From Methanosarcina baikalica (GTDB lineage Archaea > Halobacteriota > Methanosarcinia > Methanosarcinales > Methanosarcinaceae): 64,000 nt of DNA. The DNA lies in contig NZ_JAVKPK010000008.1 of assembly GCF_031461075.1 (NCBI RefSeq), positions 1 through 64,000 on the forward strand, read 5' to 3'. Under the pieces are notes generated by a model that saw only the letters and a program-made list of their open reading frames with translations, was not told the DNA's origin and did no database searches. Positions within the stretch are counted from its first letter, which is position 1; every line of letters starts with the position of its first letter. Position numbers and translations under genes: made by a program. Below are positions 28,274 through 37,188 of the stretch, in pieces.

Positions 28274-28771
28274 ATGGAAAATTTTCGTACTGTGAAAGAG
28301 GGAGATTATCTTCTTATTGATTACACTGGAAAATTAGAGGACGGGACAGTCTTCGATACCACGTCAAAGGAAAAAGCCATTAAAGCAGGAATATATTGTG
28401 AAGAAAAGGAATACAGGCCTTTGTTTTTCAGGGCATATACAGGTCAGGTTATAAAAGGTATCGATGTGGGCGTTCTCGGAATGAAAGAAGGAGAAGAAAA
28501 AACCCTTAAAATCTCACCTGAAGATGCCTACGGAGAACATAAGAAGTATCTTATTCAGGATATACCTCTCTCCAGGCTTGGGCTACAGTTTCCTCCTGAA
28601 ACTGAAACAAAAATCCTAACGCCCGGAGGGAAGGAGGTTAAAGTGCTCAGTTCCACAGAAACTTCTGCCACTCTGGACTTCAACCATGAACTTGCAGGCA
28701 AAACCCTGATTCTTGAAATAAAACTTGTTTCAATTGTAAGCTTATTCCAGAACCCGCAAAATAGGTGGTGA
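28274..28771 (+). CDS. FKBP-type peptidyl-prolyl isomerase 3 (cytoplasmic)
   Basis: 165 residues from the ATG at 28274 (MENFRTVKEGDYLLIDYTGK), which has GAGGGG nine bases upstream; a TTG at 28235 is an in-frame but poorer start. FKBP motifs are EDGTVFDTT, GQVIKGIDVGVLGMKEGEEK and DFNHELAGKTLILEIKLV. Several active-site aromatic positions differ from copies 1 and 2 (RAYTGQ in place of AGxGQ), so its isomerase activity may differ. The C-terminus reaches the ribosome site of the OB-fold gene. Confidence 0.85.
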   Translation: MENFRTVKEGDYLLIDYTGKLEDGTVFDTTSKEKAIKAGIYCEEKEYRPLFFRAYTGQVIKGIDVGVLGMKEGEEKTLKISPEDAYGEHKKYLIQDIPLSRLGLQFPPETETKILTPGGKEVKVLSSTETSATLDFNHELAGKTLILEIKLVSIVSLFQNPQNRW

Positions 28772-28774
28772 GTT

Positions 28775-29185
28775 ATGGAAAAGGAAGAGAAAGTCATGGT
28801 AATGCTGTTATTTATGACACTATCTTCTCTTATGACAGCGTATCTTTGTTTCGGATCAGAACTTGCAGACTCCGGACAAAAGTCCGGCGGAGAAGCCAGA
28901 CAGTATACCCGGGAATCCAATGAAGGGGGAAAGGTATTCCTTGAAGCTGAAGTCCTGAGCAAACGGTTTACTTATACAGGGGAACACCTGCTTTTACAGG
29001 TGAACTGCAACTCCGAAGTCCTTAGCGTTTTTATCCCGAAAGCTGCAGGTGCTGAAGCGCTGAACATGTCAATCAGGGAAGGGGATCTGATCGGTTTAAC
29101 AGGCACCGTCTCTGAGTATGAAGGGAAAAGGGAAATCAAGGTAGAAAGAAAAGAAGATGTTGTTCTGGATAACCGTCATCAATAA
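28775..29185 (+). CDS. Exported OB-fold protein
   Basis: 136 residues. One N-terminal membrane segment (VMVMLLFMTLSSLMTAYLCFG, about 7-27) is followed by a hydrophilic linker. An OB-fold-like domain comes next (about 52-130: FLEAEVLSKRFTYTGEHLLLQVNC and REGDLIGLTGTVSEYEGKREIKVER), typical of the tRNA_anti-like/BOF type. It starts three bases after the FKBP3 stop behind GGTGAG, so it belongs to the same operon. Probably anchored on the outside of the membrane; ligand unknown. Confidence 0.7.
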   Translation: MEKEEKVMVMLLFMTLSSLMTAYLCFGSELADSGQKSGGEARQYTRESNEGGKVFLEAEVLSKRFTYTGEHLLLQVNCNSEVLSVFIPKAAGAEALNMSIREGDLIGLTGTVSEYEGKREIKVERKEDVVLDNRHQ

Positions 29186-29246
29186 TCTCTCAAATAAAGA
29201 CCACAGATCGTTAATGATATATTCATATAATAACATTTGAGAAAAC

Positions 29247-30425
29247 ATGAAAGCATGTATCATGTGCGGAGGGGCAGGGACAAGACTCAGGCCGCTGACA
29301 TTCAAGCACCCTAAACCGAGCATACCGATTCTTAATAAACCATCAGTCCTACATCTGATTGAGCATCTTTCAAGAGAAGGGTTCAATGAAATAGTCATGA
29401 CCCTGGGGTATATGGGAGAGCGGATAGAAGAACAGCTCGGAGACGGGCACATGTTCGGGGTGCATATTGATTACGTATATGAAAAAGAAAAGCTTGGAAC
29501 TGCAGGCGGGGTTAAAAATGCCGTTAAATACCTGAAAGACGAGCCATTTATTGTGCTCGGTGGAGATCACGTCCTTAACCTCAACCTGAGAGAAATGTAC
29601 CGTTTCCATGAAACAAACGATGCCCTTGTGACCATAGGACTTATTTCTATTGATGACCCCAGAGAATTTGGAATTGCGGATATGGATATTAATAACCGGA
29701 TCCACCGCTTCTTTGAAAAACCGAAAGCAGGCCAGATATTCAGTAACCTTGCAAGCACAGGCATTTATGTCTGCGACTCTTCGATTTTCGAATGGATACC
29801 TGAAAACAAAAAATACGATTTTGCAAAAGATCTCTTTCCCTCCCTGCTTACTGCCGACGAAAAAATCAATGGAGTGCTTGTTCGGGGAAAATGGACTGAT
29901 GTAGGAAGTTCGGCAGCTTACAGACAGGCCCAACGCTGGATGCTCGACGCCCTTCCGGGAACGACAATTGAGGGGAATTTTACAACCAGAAACGCAAGAA
30001 TAAAAGGCCCCTTATCCATAGGAAGCAACGTGTCCATAGGTTCGAATTCTTCCCTTGTAGGGCCAATAGTTATAGGGGAAAACACAACAATCGGCGACAA
30101 TGTCCTTATAGGGCCTTACAGTGTTATAGGCTCGAACTGCAACATAGATGATCATGCAAAGATTCTTTCATCTTACCTTTTTGATAATGTTTCCATAGGA
30201 AAGGATTCCAATATCTCAGGCGGTGTGGTAGCAGACGAAACAATTGTAGGAGAACACTGCTTCCTTGAAAATGGAACCGTTATAGGGCATAAAGTAATTA
30301 TTGGAAATAACTCGACAATACATTCCGGAGTTAAAGTCTGGCCTGAAGTCAAGATAGATAACAACTCAAGCATAAAAGATACTTTAATCAATTCCGATTA
30401 TGACATTACCAACGAAGGCTCCTGA
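29247..30425 (+). CDS. Sugar-phosphate nucleotidyltransferase with left-handed beta-helix
   Basis: 392 residues. The nucleotidyltransferase domain comes first (CGGAGTRLRPLTFKHPKPSIP, about 8-28; LGTAGGVKNA; LGGDHVLN as the metal-binding Asp region; EKPK). From about 240 the C-terminal part is a hexapeptide-repeat helix (IGSNVSIGSNSSLVGPIVIG and IGDNVLIGPYSVIGSN). The layout matches mannose-1-phosphate guanylyltransferase or GlmU-like enzymes; the sugar and the nucleotide are not determinable. The TATA box at about 29213-29228 suggests a very short or absent leader. Confidence 0.85.
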   Translation: MKACIMCGGAGTRLRPLTFKHPKPSIPILNKPSVLHLIEHLSREGFNEIVMTLGYMGERIEEQLGDGHMFGVHIDYVYEKEKLGTAGGVKNAVKYLKDEPFIVLGGDHVLNLNLREMYRFHETNDALVTIGLISIDDPREFGIADMDINNRIHRFFEKPKAGQIFSNLASTGIYVCDSSIFEWIPENKKYDFAKDLFPSLLTADEKINGVLVRGKWTDVGSSAAYRQAQRWMLDALPGTTIEGNFTTRNARIKGPLSIGSNVSIGSNSSLVGPIVIGENTTIGDNVLIGPYSVIGSNCNIDDHAKILSSYLFDNVSIGKDSNISGGVVADETIVGEHCFLENGTVIGHKVIIGNNSTIHSGVKVWPEVKIDNNSSIKDTLINSDYDITNEGS

Positions 30426-30752
30426 AATACACGTTTAAAAGAACCGAAACCAAAACCAAATTGAATTTAGAGGGTTTGAATTCAGCTTAATTTGTTTAGA
30501 CAAGCAGGTTTAGTCTAATTCAAATCTAACTTTTTTCATGTGTATACCTTCCTTAATTATCTCTCGTTTTCCCGGAATCGTTCACTTATTTTTGAGCTGG
30601 TTCTCAATTACTATCCCAATAACTTCTCAAACATATACATAATAATTTAAACCAGCACGCCATAGATGCTTGCTCTGCAACTAATATATATTGGGAAATA
30701 AAATTTTTCAACTAGAAGGCAATTCTGCCAAAAAAAATTCATATAGATTGTC
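30426..30752. other. Intergenic region
   Basis: 327 AT-rich bases with no gene recognised and no clear terminator. Confidence 0.4.
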
Positions 30753-31847
30753 ATGAACAAATACCAAAAATGGCTTATTACAGCCCTGATCATAAGTGCG
30801 GTATCAATTGTCCTGGTTACTGGTTTGACTTTTGATTCCGATACTCTTGAGGCTCTGAGGAATATCAAACTGGAATATATTCTGGCTGCAGCTCTTTCTC
30901 ACATTTTTTTATACTTTATCTGGAGTTTTCGAACCCGGGCTCTCTGTAAAGCTCTTGGTTATAGAGTTAGCGTAATGAAGTTAACCGAAATAGTCATCTC
31001 AAGCACTTTTGTGTCTGGAATTACTCCTTCTTGTGCAGGGGGAGATCTGCTGAGAATGCATCTTCTGAATAAAAATGGGATTCCTCTGGGTAGGGCGACT
31101 GCGATCGTTGTAGGTGAGCGCCTTCTTGATGCTCTATTTATATTTTCTTCCCTGCCTTTTGCCCTTTATATTCTGGGAGATATGCTTTTGAATTATAAAT
31201 TCGATGCAGCTTTCTTAATAGCAAATTCTCTGGTTTTTACAATTCTCATGTTCTTTATTTATGGAATCTGGAAACCCGAAAAAGTAAAACATATAATTCA
31301 CAGGATTGCAGGCAAGCTTGCTCCTTTTTTTGGAAAGCGGACCGATAATGCGTTTTCTCATTTCATGGACCAGATAGATGGGGAAATTGATCATTTCCAT
31401 GATAGTGTCAGGATCTTTTTTTCGGAAGGAAGAAAAGGGGTTCTCTGGGGAATGGTTTATACTCTTCTTTTCTGGATTGTGGACTTTTCCCTGCTTGTCT
31501 TTATCCTCATGGGTCTTTCACAAAAACCTTCTCTCCTTATCGTTTTTGCAGCTCAGGTGCTACTGACAGTGATCTTGTTAGTTCCCGCAACGCCCGGGGC
31601 AAGTGGGGTCGCGGAATTAGGAGCGGCTTCTATCTTTTTAATCTTCGTAAGTTCGCCTGTCCTGGGAATTACAGTGCTTGCCTGGAGAGCTCTGACATAC
31701 CATATGAATATGCTTCTAGGAGGCATTATGAGCCTGAAAATACTTAGGGACATGGATCTGATTAAAAAACTGACCGAGAATTCTAAGCCGATAGGAGATC
31801 CTAAAAAACTGACTGGGGATTCGGCCGAACTCAAAAAGGACACCTGA
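30753..31847 (+). CDS. Flippase-like (UPF0104/LPG synthase TM-type) membrane protein
   Basis: 364 residues with about eight membrane segments. Family signatures are visible: SSTFVSGITPSCAGGDLLRMHLL (about 88-110), VVGERLLDALF (about 123-133) and the late LLVPATPGASGVAELGA (about 275-291). The family covers the membrane domain of lysylphosphatidylglycerol synthase and AglD-like archaeal proteins of glycolipid or dolichol-linked pathways. Its neighbours are a sugar-nucleotide enzyme and a dolichol-kinase-like gene, which fits an envelope glycolipid role. The C-terminal tail is Lys-rich and cytoplasmic. Confidence 0.8.
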   Translation: MNKYQKWLITALIISAVSIVLVTGLTFDSDTLEALRNIKLEYILAAALSHIFLYFIWSFRTRALCKALGYRVSVMKLTEIVISSTFVSGITPSCAGGDLLRMHLLNKNGIPLGRATAIVVGERLLDALFIFSSLPFALYILGDMLLNYKFDAAFLIANSLVFTILMFFIYGIWKPEKVKHIIHRIAGKLAPFFGKRTDNAFSHFMDQIDGEIDHFHDSVRIFFSEGRKGVLWGMVYTLLFWIVDFSLLVFILMGLSQKPSLLIVFAAQVLLTVILLVPATPGASGVAELGAASIFLIFVSSPVLGITVLAWRALTYHMNMLLGGIMSLKILRDMDLIKKLTENSKPIGDPKKLTGDSAELKKDT

Positions 31848-31871
31848 GGCAAGATTTTGATCAGGCAAAAC

Positions 31872-31890
31872 TCCTGTGCACTGCACAGGA
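31872..31890 (+). terminator. Hairpin after the flippase-like gene
   Basis: TCCTGTGC and GCACAGGA form a perfect 8-bp stem with a 3-base loop, about 25 bases after the stop. There is no T-run, so termination is only a possibility. Confidence 0.35.
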
Positions 31891-32019
31891 AAATGCTAAC
31901 TAAATAATGCTAAATAAATAACGGGGATGATTTTCCTGAAATTAATCAGCCTGTAAGGAAGATCTTTTGTAACCTGATAAAGATATATTTATATTTCATC
32001 CTCACAAACTCCTTCTAGA

Positions 32020-32616
32020 ATGCCCTCCAGAGAATTTTTCCTTGAAGCCCGGAGAAAAGGTGTGCACCTGGTCTCAACCCTGATCGTGCTCATCTATGAA
32101 TTTTTCGGAAAAGAAGTCGTTCTCTGGGTACTGATGTCTTTTCTTGTAACGGTTCTCATTCTTGACTACTTCAGGCTCGAGCACGACGTGAGAATACCTT
32201 TTTTCTACATAATGTATCGGGAGCATGAAGCCGACCGCTTAGGAGGCCACATATTCTTTGCGCTCGGAGCAATTTCGGTAATAGCTCTCTTCACCAAAGA
32301 AATAGCATATGCAGCAGTCCTTATGACCACTTTCGGGGATCTGGCTGCAGCCCTTATAGGAAAATTCTATGGAAAAAGGAGAGTTTTTCAAAAAATATTT
32401 AAAAACGATAAATCAATTGAAGGTTCCGCTTCCGAATTTACGATTGATTTTTTTATAGGGCTGCTTATTATCGGGAACCCTATTGTTTCCTTGATAATGG
32501 CTTTTTTTGCAACCCTTACGGAAACTGCAGTCAATAAAATTGATGATAACCTTATGGTGCCGGTTTTCGCCGGTTTTTTCGGGCAGATAACCCTAAATCT
32601 TCTAGCATATTTATAA
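32020..32616 (+). CDS. Dolichol kinase / phosphatidate cytidylyltransferase-like protein
   Basis: 198 residues with about six membrane segments. It starts ARRKGVHLVST (about 10-20), as in SEC59/DUF92-type kinases. The block MTTFGDLAAALIGKFYGKRR (about 107-126) and the later KSIEGSASEFTIDF (about 135-148) are the CTP-binding type motifs. It probably phosphorylates a polyprenol or transfers CMP to a lipid. A TATA box at 31984-31995 and no ribosome site indicate a leaderless or nearly leaderless mRNA. Confidence 0.78.
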   Translation: MPSREFFLEARRKGVHLVSTLIVLIYEFFGKEVVLWVLMSFLVTVLILDYFRLEHDVRIPFFYIMYREHEADRLGGHIFFALGAISVIALFTKEIAYAAVLMTTFGDLAAALIGKFYGKRRVFQKIFKNDKSIEGSASEFTIDFFIGLLIIGNPIVSLIMAFFATLTETAVNKIDDNLMVPVFAGFFGQITLNLLAYL

Positions 32617-32793
32617 CAATTTTTCACAGATTATCCTGCGATTTTAAGATTTTCCAAAGAGTAGTCGGTGAAATATTTTTTTAAATGTAGGGGAGAGAAC
32701 TATGAGAAAAATAACAAACAGAAATAAAAGGGAAAAAAGCAGGTGAAACTTCAGAGACTTCTCAATTCCGGGTTTTCATTCCTGACAAAAGTA

Positions 32794-32816
32794 GAAAAAA
32801 AGCCCGTAATGGGCTC
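32794..32816 (-). terminator. Terminator of the Bat-like cluster
   Basis: On the minus strand AGCCC-ATTAC-GGGCT is followed by seven T, immediately after the stop of the 831-residue protein. A compact, intrinsic-type signal. Confidence 0.7.
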
Positions 32817-35312
32817 TCAAGCTTCTGTTTCAATCTCCCCCTGCATATTCTTGAATTTTCTCATTTCCTTTATGCGCCTGGCAATGATTTCACCGAGGTA
32901 GAGCACAAGAGCTGCAAGGAGCACATATATTTTCAAGCTTACTGGCTCGTTTGATTGCCTTTCCGAGTTCTGCCTGGCATCTTTCAGGAGAAGGGCTCTT
33001 GCATCCTTCTCATTATAAATTTTCCCTCCGGTTGCAAGGATAAGAGGCTCTATATCCTTATTGAGCCCGATATCCCTGAACTCAAGCTGGTAATTTACCG
33101 CAAGCGGATAGCCGGAGATATCGTGAATTCCGATATTTTCGGGATTTACGCTTGCCTCATATGTGTTCCTTCCGGTTAGAGCAAGATCCAGGGGGCTTCC
33201 GTCCAGTTTCAGTTGCGGGATTCCCTCATCGTACATCGTAAGAATGAGGTCGGAAGGAGTTCCGAGCCAGGTATCCGGGCCGTCCAGGACAGCCCCTTCT
33301 TCAGCTCTCGGGTTTCCTATTGCCCAGTTCGTAGTGCCTGAAATAAGTTTGGCATTCGACCCGTTATAAAGAACAGACGCCCAGCGAGAACCTTCACCTT
33401 CTCCATTGTCCGTGGTAAGGGCTGCAACTCTACCGAGCCCGAAGCGCCATGTGGTGAGCACAGGCTTTCCTGTCGTGGTAATAACCAGGCGCTCAGCTCC
33501 TGCCTTTGGGGTCACATCATTATATCCTGTAATATTGGCAGTAAGGTTTACATCTTTCGTGATGAAGCTATCTGGAGAATAAGCATAGAGAGAATAATCA
33601 GGCGTTACATTTTCTTCATTCTCTTTTTCTTCTTCCGGAGACTCTTCAGTTGTCCCAAAATCAAAATTTACCCTTTCTGGCTCCTGACCAGTTTCTGTCA
33701 CATTGATTCGCTTATAGTTATTTTCAAGTCCAAGTTCCTTCATTAACATCTCAGCATAGAAATTTCTGGCTTTATCAGTTTGCGAAGGAGCTGCCGAGTG
33801 TACATGGATAAAGTACAGGTTTACACCGAGTTTCTGCAGGTCTTTTGCAGCCTGAAGGCTTGGTTCGTAGGACTCCTCGATTCCTCCGTCCGAAATTATA
33901 ATGGCATCAAGTTCGCCATCTTTGCCTGCAAGCATCTGTTTTGCGCCTATAAGCCCCTGATCAAGTGAAGTCTTGCTCTGTTCGTCGCTGGTCAACCGCG
34001 AGATTTTGTCTTCCATAATCGCCCGGTTCTGAGGAAGCCCCAAAGACAAAAATCCTCCAAAAATATCATAATCCTTGCTTCCGAAAGCTATAGCCGCAGC
34101 ATTTGCATCTCTGAGGTTTTCATTACGGATAATATATATAGCATTTCCGAGGATATCCCCTTGAGCTCCGTGATCCCTTGCACTTGGAGAGATGTCAAGG
34201 ATCAGGACAAGGTTTCTTCCTCCCTTATATTCGGAAGGTTTTGAAAGCACAGGCAGGATTTCCTCAAGAGAAGAATTGAGGTAACTTCCGTAGTTATAAG
34301 CTTTGTCTCCTCCCACAACAGCCAGCCCGCCTCCATTGCTGACATAATTTTTGATTTCTTTCATCTGGGCTTCGGAAAGGGAACTTATAAGCTGATTGTC
34401 AAGCACCAGAACTTTGCTGCCTTCAAGAACACCTGCTCCGGGGTAACTACTGGCAACAGAAACATTATAAAGGCTATTAAGAATCTGAGCAAGGGGAGAA
34501 TCAGGCTCACTCGTGACAAGAGTAAGCTTCGGTTTGGGAATTACGTACACGGATTTGGAGAACTCATTGTTAATGCTGTTCAGGTCTTCCCCTGCTGGGG
34601 TTATCTTTACACTGATATTGTGAGCGCCGAGAGTGGTGAAATCTTGATTATATGGAATAGTATAGTTTCGAGTATTCTGAGAAAAAGGTCCGCTTCGGAC
34701 AAGCTCCCCGTCCACAGACACTTCAAGAGAATAACTGATATTTTGTTCAAAAGCCTGGCGGACAACTACCTCAAACTCGTTCTGGTTATCCACGACAACT
34801 GTTTTGTCCCCGATAACCTCGACGCTCAGGTCATTTGCCTTAAGTTCGGGCTGGACAAGGTAAACCGGAGTGTCGGTTTCTTTTGCAAGCTCCAGGGCAT
34901 CGACAAGGCTCTTTCCTGCATTACTATTTCCATCACTGACCAGCACTATCTGGTTGCCGCTGCCTGCATACTGGGTAATGGTATCTCCAAGAAACGTTTT
35001 ATCCCCGGTTAGCTGAACTAAAGTTGTGGGAGTGTTGGCTGTAAGGGCTTTATACAGTTCGGTGCCAGTTTCTTCAGGAAAAATACCCATACTTGCTGTC
35101 TGGTCCTGAACCAACACAAGTGATGGATCTTCTTCACTAGTAGTCTGTGTAACCGTAGTAAAGGGAGCAGCCAGAGCAAGTACAAGGAGGACAGCGACAA
35201 GCATCCTCCATTCTACAAGTTTCGTTTTTGTCTTCCGCAGGAAATAGAACCCGGCAATTATAACGGGAATTATGAGGAGGAGCATTTCCGGGCGTTCAAG
35301 GGATATGTTCAT
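32817..35312 (-). CDS. Membrane-anchored double von Willebrand A protein
   Basis: 831 residues. Membrane segments lie at about 10-25 and 37-55, and another at about 793-812 near the C-terminus. The first VWA-like domain has VLVQDQTASM in place of a full DxSxS metal site; the second has VLILDISPSARDHG, a canonical MIDAS, near residue 368. A glutamine-amidotransferase-like flavodoxin segment lies between them (KPKLTLVTSEPDSPLAQIL, SNGGGLAVVGG). An acidic linker (EESPEEEKENEE) lies near 575. It is the last gene of the MoxR-DUF58-VWA-VWA operon, overlapping the previous gene by ATGA. Probably acts on envelope complexes with the MoxR ATPase; substrate unknown. Confidence 0.82.
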   Translation of the reverse strand: MNISLERPEMLLLIIPVIIAGFYFLRKTKTKLVEWRMLVAVLLVLALAAPFTTVTQTTSEEDPSLVLVQDQTASMGIFPEETGTELYKALTANTPTTLVQLTGDKTFLGDTITQYAGSGNQIVLVSDGNSNAGKSLVDALELAKETDTPVYLVQPELKANDLSVEVIGDKTVVVDNQNEFEVVVRQAFEQNISYSLEVSVDGELVRSGPFSQNTRNYTIPYNQDFTTLGAHNISVKITPAGEDLNSINNEFSKSVYVIPKPKLTLVTSEPDSPLAQILNSLYNVSVASSYPGAGVLEGSKVLVLDNQLISSLSEAQMKEIKNYVSNGGGLAVVGGDKAYNYGSYLNSSLEEILPVLSKPSEYKGGRNLVLILDISPSARDHGAQGDILGNAIYIIRNENLRDANAAAIAFGSKDYDIFGGFLSLGLPQNRAIMEDKISRLTSDEQSKTSLDQGLIGAKQMLAGKDGELDAIIISDGGIEESYEPSLQAAKDLQKLGVNLYFIHVHSAAPSQTDKARNFYAEMLMKELGLENNYKRINVTETGQEPERVNFDFGTTEESPEEEKENEENVTPDYSLYAYSPDSFITKDVNLTANITGYNDVTPKAGAERLVITTTGKPVLTTWRFGLGRVAALTTDNGEGEGSRWASVLYNGSNAKLISGTTNWAIGNPRAEEGAVLDGPDTWLGTPSDLILTMYDEGIPQLKLDGSPLDLALTGRNTYEASVNPENIGIHDISGYPLAVNYQLEFRDIGLNKDIEPLILATGGKIYNEKDARALLLKDARQNSERQSNEPVSLKIYVLLAALVLYLGEIIARRIKEMRKFKNMQGEIETEA

Positions 35313-37186
35313 AATTCACCTCTCCCGCGTATGATCAAGATTTCAAGTAGTATGAGCAGGAACATAACTCCTATGAGATAATCGGTAATGTCATTTTTGG
35401 CGGTATAGGAATCTGCCTTCACAAGTTTTGGTCCGTCTTTCGCAACAGCCCGTTGGATCAATTCCGAGGCATCGACTGTAGTGTTAGATTCCTTGTCATT
35501 GTAGAGATTGACTGCAATTTTCTTCCCTGAAATCTCGTAAACCCCAACCTCATCAAAAAGGATATGGTTTGAAGTAAAAGTCTTTGAAGGAGTTTTGATT
35601 TCTTCGGTCTTCGACAGGGAGGTCAATGTGCCTGTATTCAGATTATATTCGGAAATATCTCCTGCCCCTCCGAGCCATTGGACAAGTTTAATCCAGAAGA
35701 CAGGGTACTCAGGAAGGTTGTGGAAATTATTCCAGGAATTTTCTCCTAACTCATCACTTAATCCCATATAGAAAACAGTTCCCTTGCCTACCTGCCAGTA
35801 ACTTAGTACAGGGACACCGTTTTCGAGAGTTACCAGGGTTGTCGAGCCGGTCCTTTCAGTTGCATTCAGATATTTGCGGACCGAGATTTCATCACTTCTA
35901 ATATCCTTCGTAATGCTGCTCTGCAGAGATTCCTTAACTCCAAGTCCGTTTTCTGCCTCCTCGATTCCTATAGGCTTCACAGGCAGGATCTTGATCAGGT
36001 CAACCTCAGTTTTCTCGGGAACCAGGGCGCCGCTTACAATGAAGACTGCATTGCCCCCATTCCTGACATAGCTTTCAATTCTTTCGACCGAGTTGTTGGC
36101 AATAGGGGTTTCTTTCTGAGCAAGTACAACAAGTGTGTAATTGTCAAGTTCATCAGGCACGGATTTCGAGACCGTCAGGTTACTATCCGGGAGCAGTGAG
36201 AGTGCAGTTTTTGAAGGCAATTTCCCATTATCAGTAACATAGAGTATATGCTGCTCTGAGGTATCCGGAATAGAAATATAGGCTTTATTGTCAACAGGCA
36301 GGCTATCTTCTACATTAAGCCGAACTGTTGTGATTCCTGGCCCCAGATTTTCCAGAGTGAACTGGTTTGTCTCGCCTGCAGGGACATCAAGGGAAAAAGA
36401 CGTAGAAGCATTTCCTGAAGTTCCTCTGCCGGTTTCGATCTCAACGCTTTCGTTATGGTCCCTGTAGTTTTTAATTACACCTGTATAGCCATATTTTCCG
36501 TCAGCGGCTTCGATCCAGCCATTGATAATCCCTATATTATCAGCAGGCTTTCCCACTTTTACGAAATTGACCTCAATCCCATAAGACTCAGCCAGGTTTT
36601 TGGAGGCAACAGGATCGTCTCCCTTCGAATTGGTGAAATCCGAAATAATGATAATTCTTCCTCCTTCCCTGGAGAGAAGACGCATACCTGTGGTAATTGC
36701 TGCAGACAGGTCGGCAGTGCCGGCTGCTGGCTTGACCTTCTTGAAAATATCGTGTGCAGCTGATGCGTCTCCTCCCTCAAGGGCAAGCAGAGGTGTATCG
36801 GAAGCCAGGATTATGCTATTTTTCTTACTCACATAGTCGTCAGCAATCCCAACCGCATCCTCAAAGCGGGAATCAACCTGCATACTTGCAGATGTATCAA
36901 GGATGAGCACTGTATGCTCTCCGTTCAAAGGCTCTTCCGAGTTATAGTAATAACCTGCTGCCCCAATGGAAAGAAGGATCAGCATCAGGAGCTGAATCAG
37001 GAAAAGCGGGTCCTGCACGATTTTAGTGAGCGAAGCATAAACCCGTTTTCTTTCCCTCTCAAGTTTAAGGACAAACATGAGTGAGGGGATCGAAAGCACC
37101 GCTGGTTTTGGGCGGAGCATGTAAAGAATAATAAGCGGGATGACACTCAGGAGAGCGGCAAGAGCAAATGGGTTTTCAAAAGGAAT
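35309..37186 (-). CDS. BatA-like VWA membrane protein, apparent ATT start
   Basis: 625 residues if initiated at ATT 37186. The reading frame is open upstream of the first ATG (37120) and encodes PFENPFALAALLSVIPLIIL, the family N-terminus with the first membrane helix. AAGGAGG sits eight bases before this ATT, inside the end of the DUF58 gene, whose stop is two bases away. No ATG, GTG or TTG exists between. A second membrane helix follows (QLLMLILLSIGAAGYYY), then a VWA domain with the intact MIDAS VLILDTSASM and a beta-rich region with SNGG-like turns. The C-terminal helix is ITDYLIGVMFLLILLEILII. Starting at 37120 would give 603 residues and lose helix 1. Confidence 0.85.
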   Translation of the reverse strand: MPFENPFALAALLSVIPLIILYMLRPKPAVLSIPSLMFVLKLERERKRVYASLTKIVQDPLFLIQLLMLILLSIGAAGYYYNSEEPLNGEHTVLILDTSASMQVDSRFEDAVGIADDYVSKKNSIILASDTPLLALEGGDASAAHDIFKKVKPAAGTADLSAAITTGMRLLSREGGRIIIISDFTNSKGDDPVASKNLAESYGIEVNFVKVGKPADNIGIINGWIEAADGKYGYTGVIKNYRDHNESVEIETGRGTSGNASTSFSLDVPAGETNQFTLENLGPGITTVRLNVEDSLPVDNKAYISIPDTSEQHILYVTDNGKLPSKTALSLLPDSNLTVSKSVPDELDNYTLVVLAQKETPIANNSVERIESYVRNGGNAVFIVSGALVPEKTEVDLIKILPVKPIGIEEAENGLGVKESLQSSITKDIRSDEISVRKYLNATERTGSTTLVTLENGVPVLSYWQVGKGTVFYMGLSDELGENSWNNFHNLPEYPVFWIKLVQWLGGAGDISEYNLNTGTLTSLSKTEEIKTPSKTFTSNHILFDEVGVYEISGKKIAVNLYNDKESNTTVDASELIQRAVAKDGPKLVKADSYTAKNDITDYLIGVMFLLILLEILIIRGRGEL

Positions 37187-37188
37187 TT

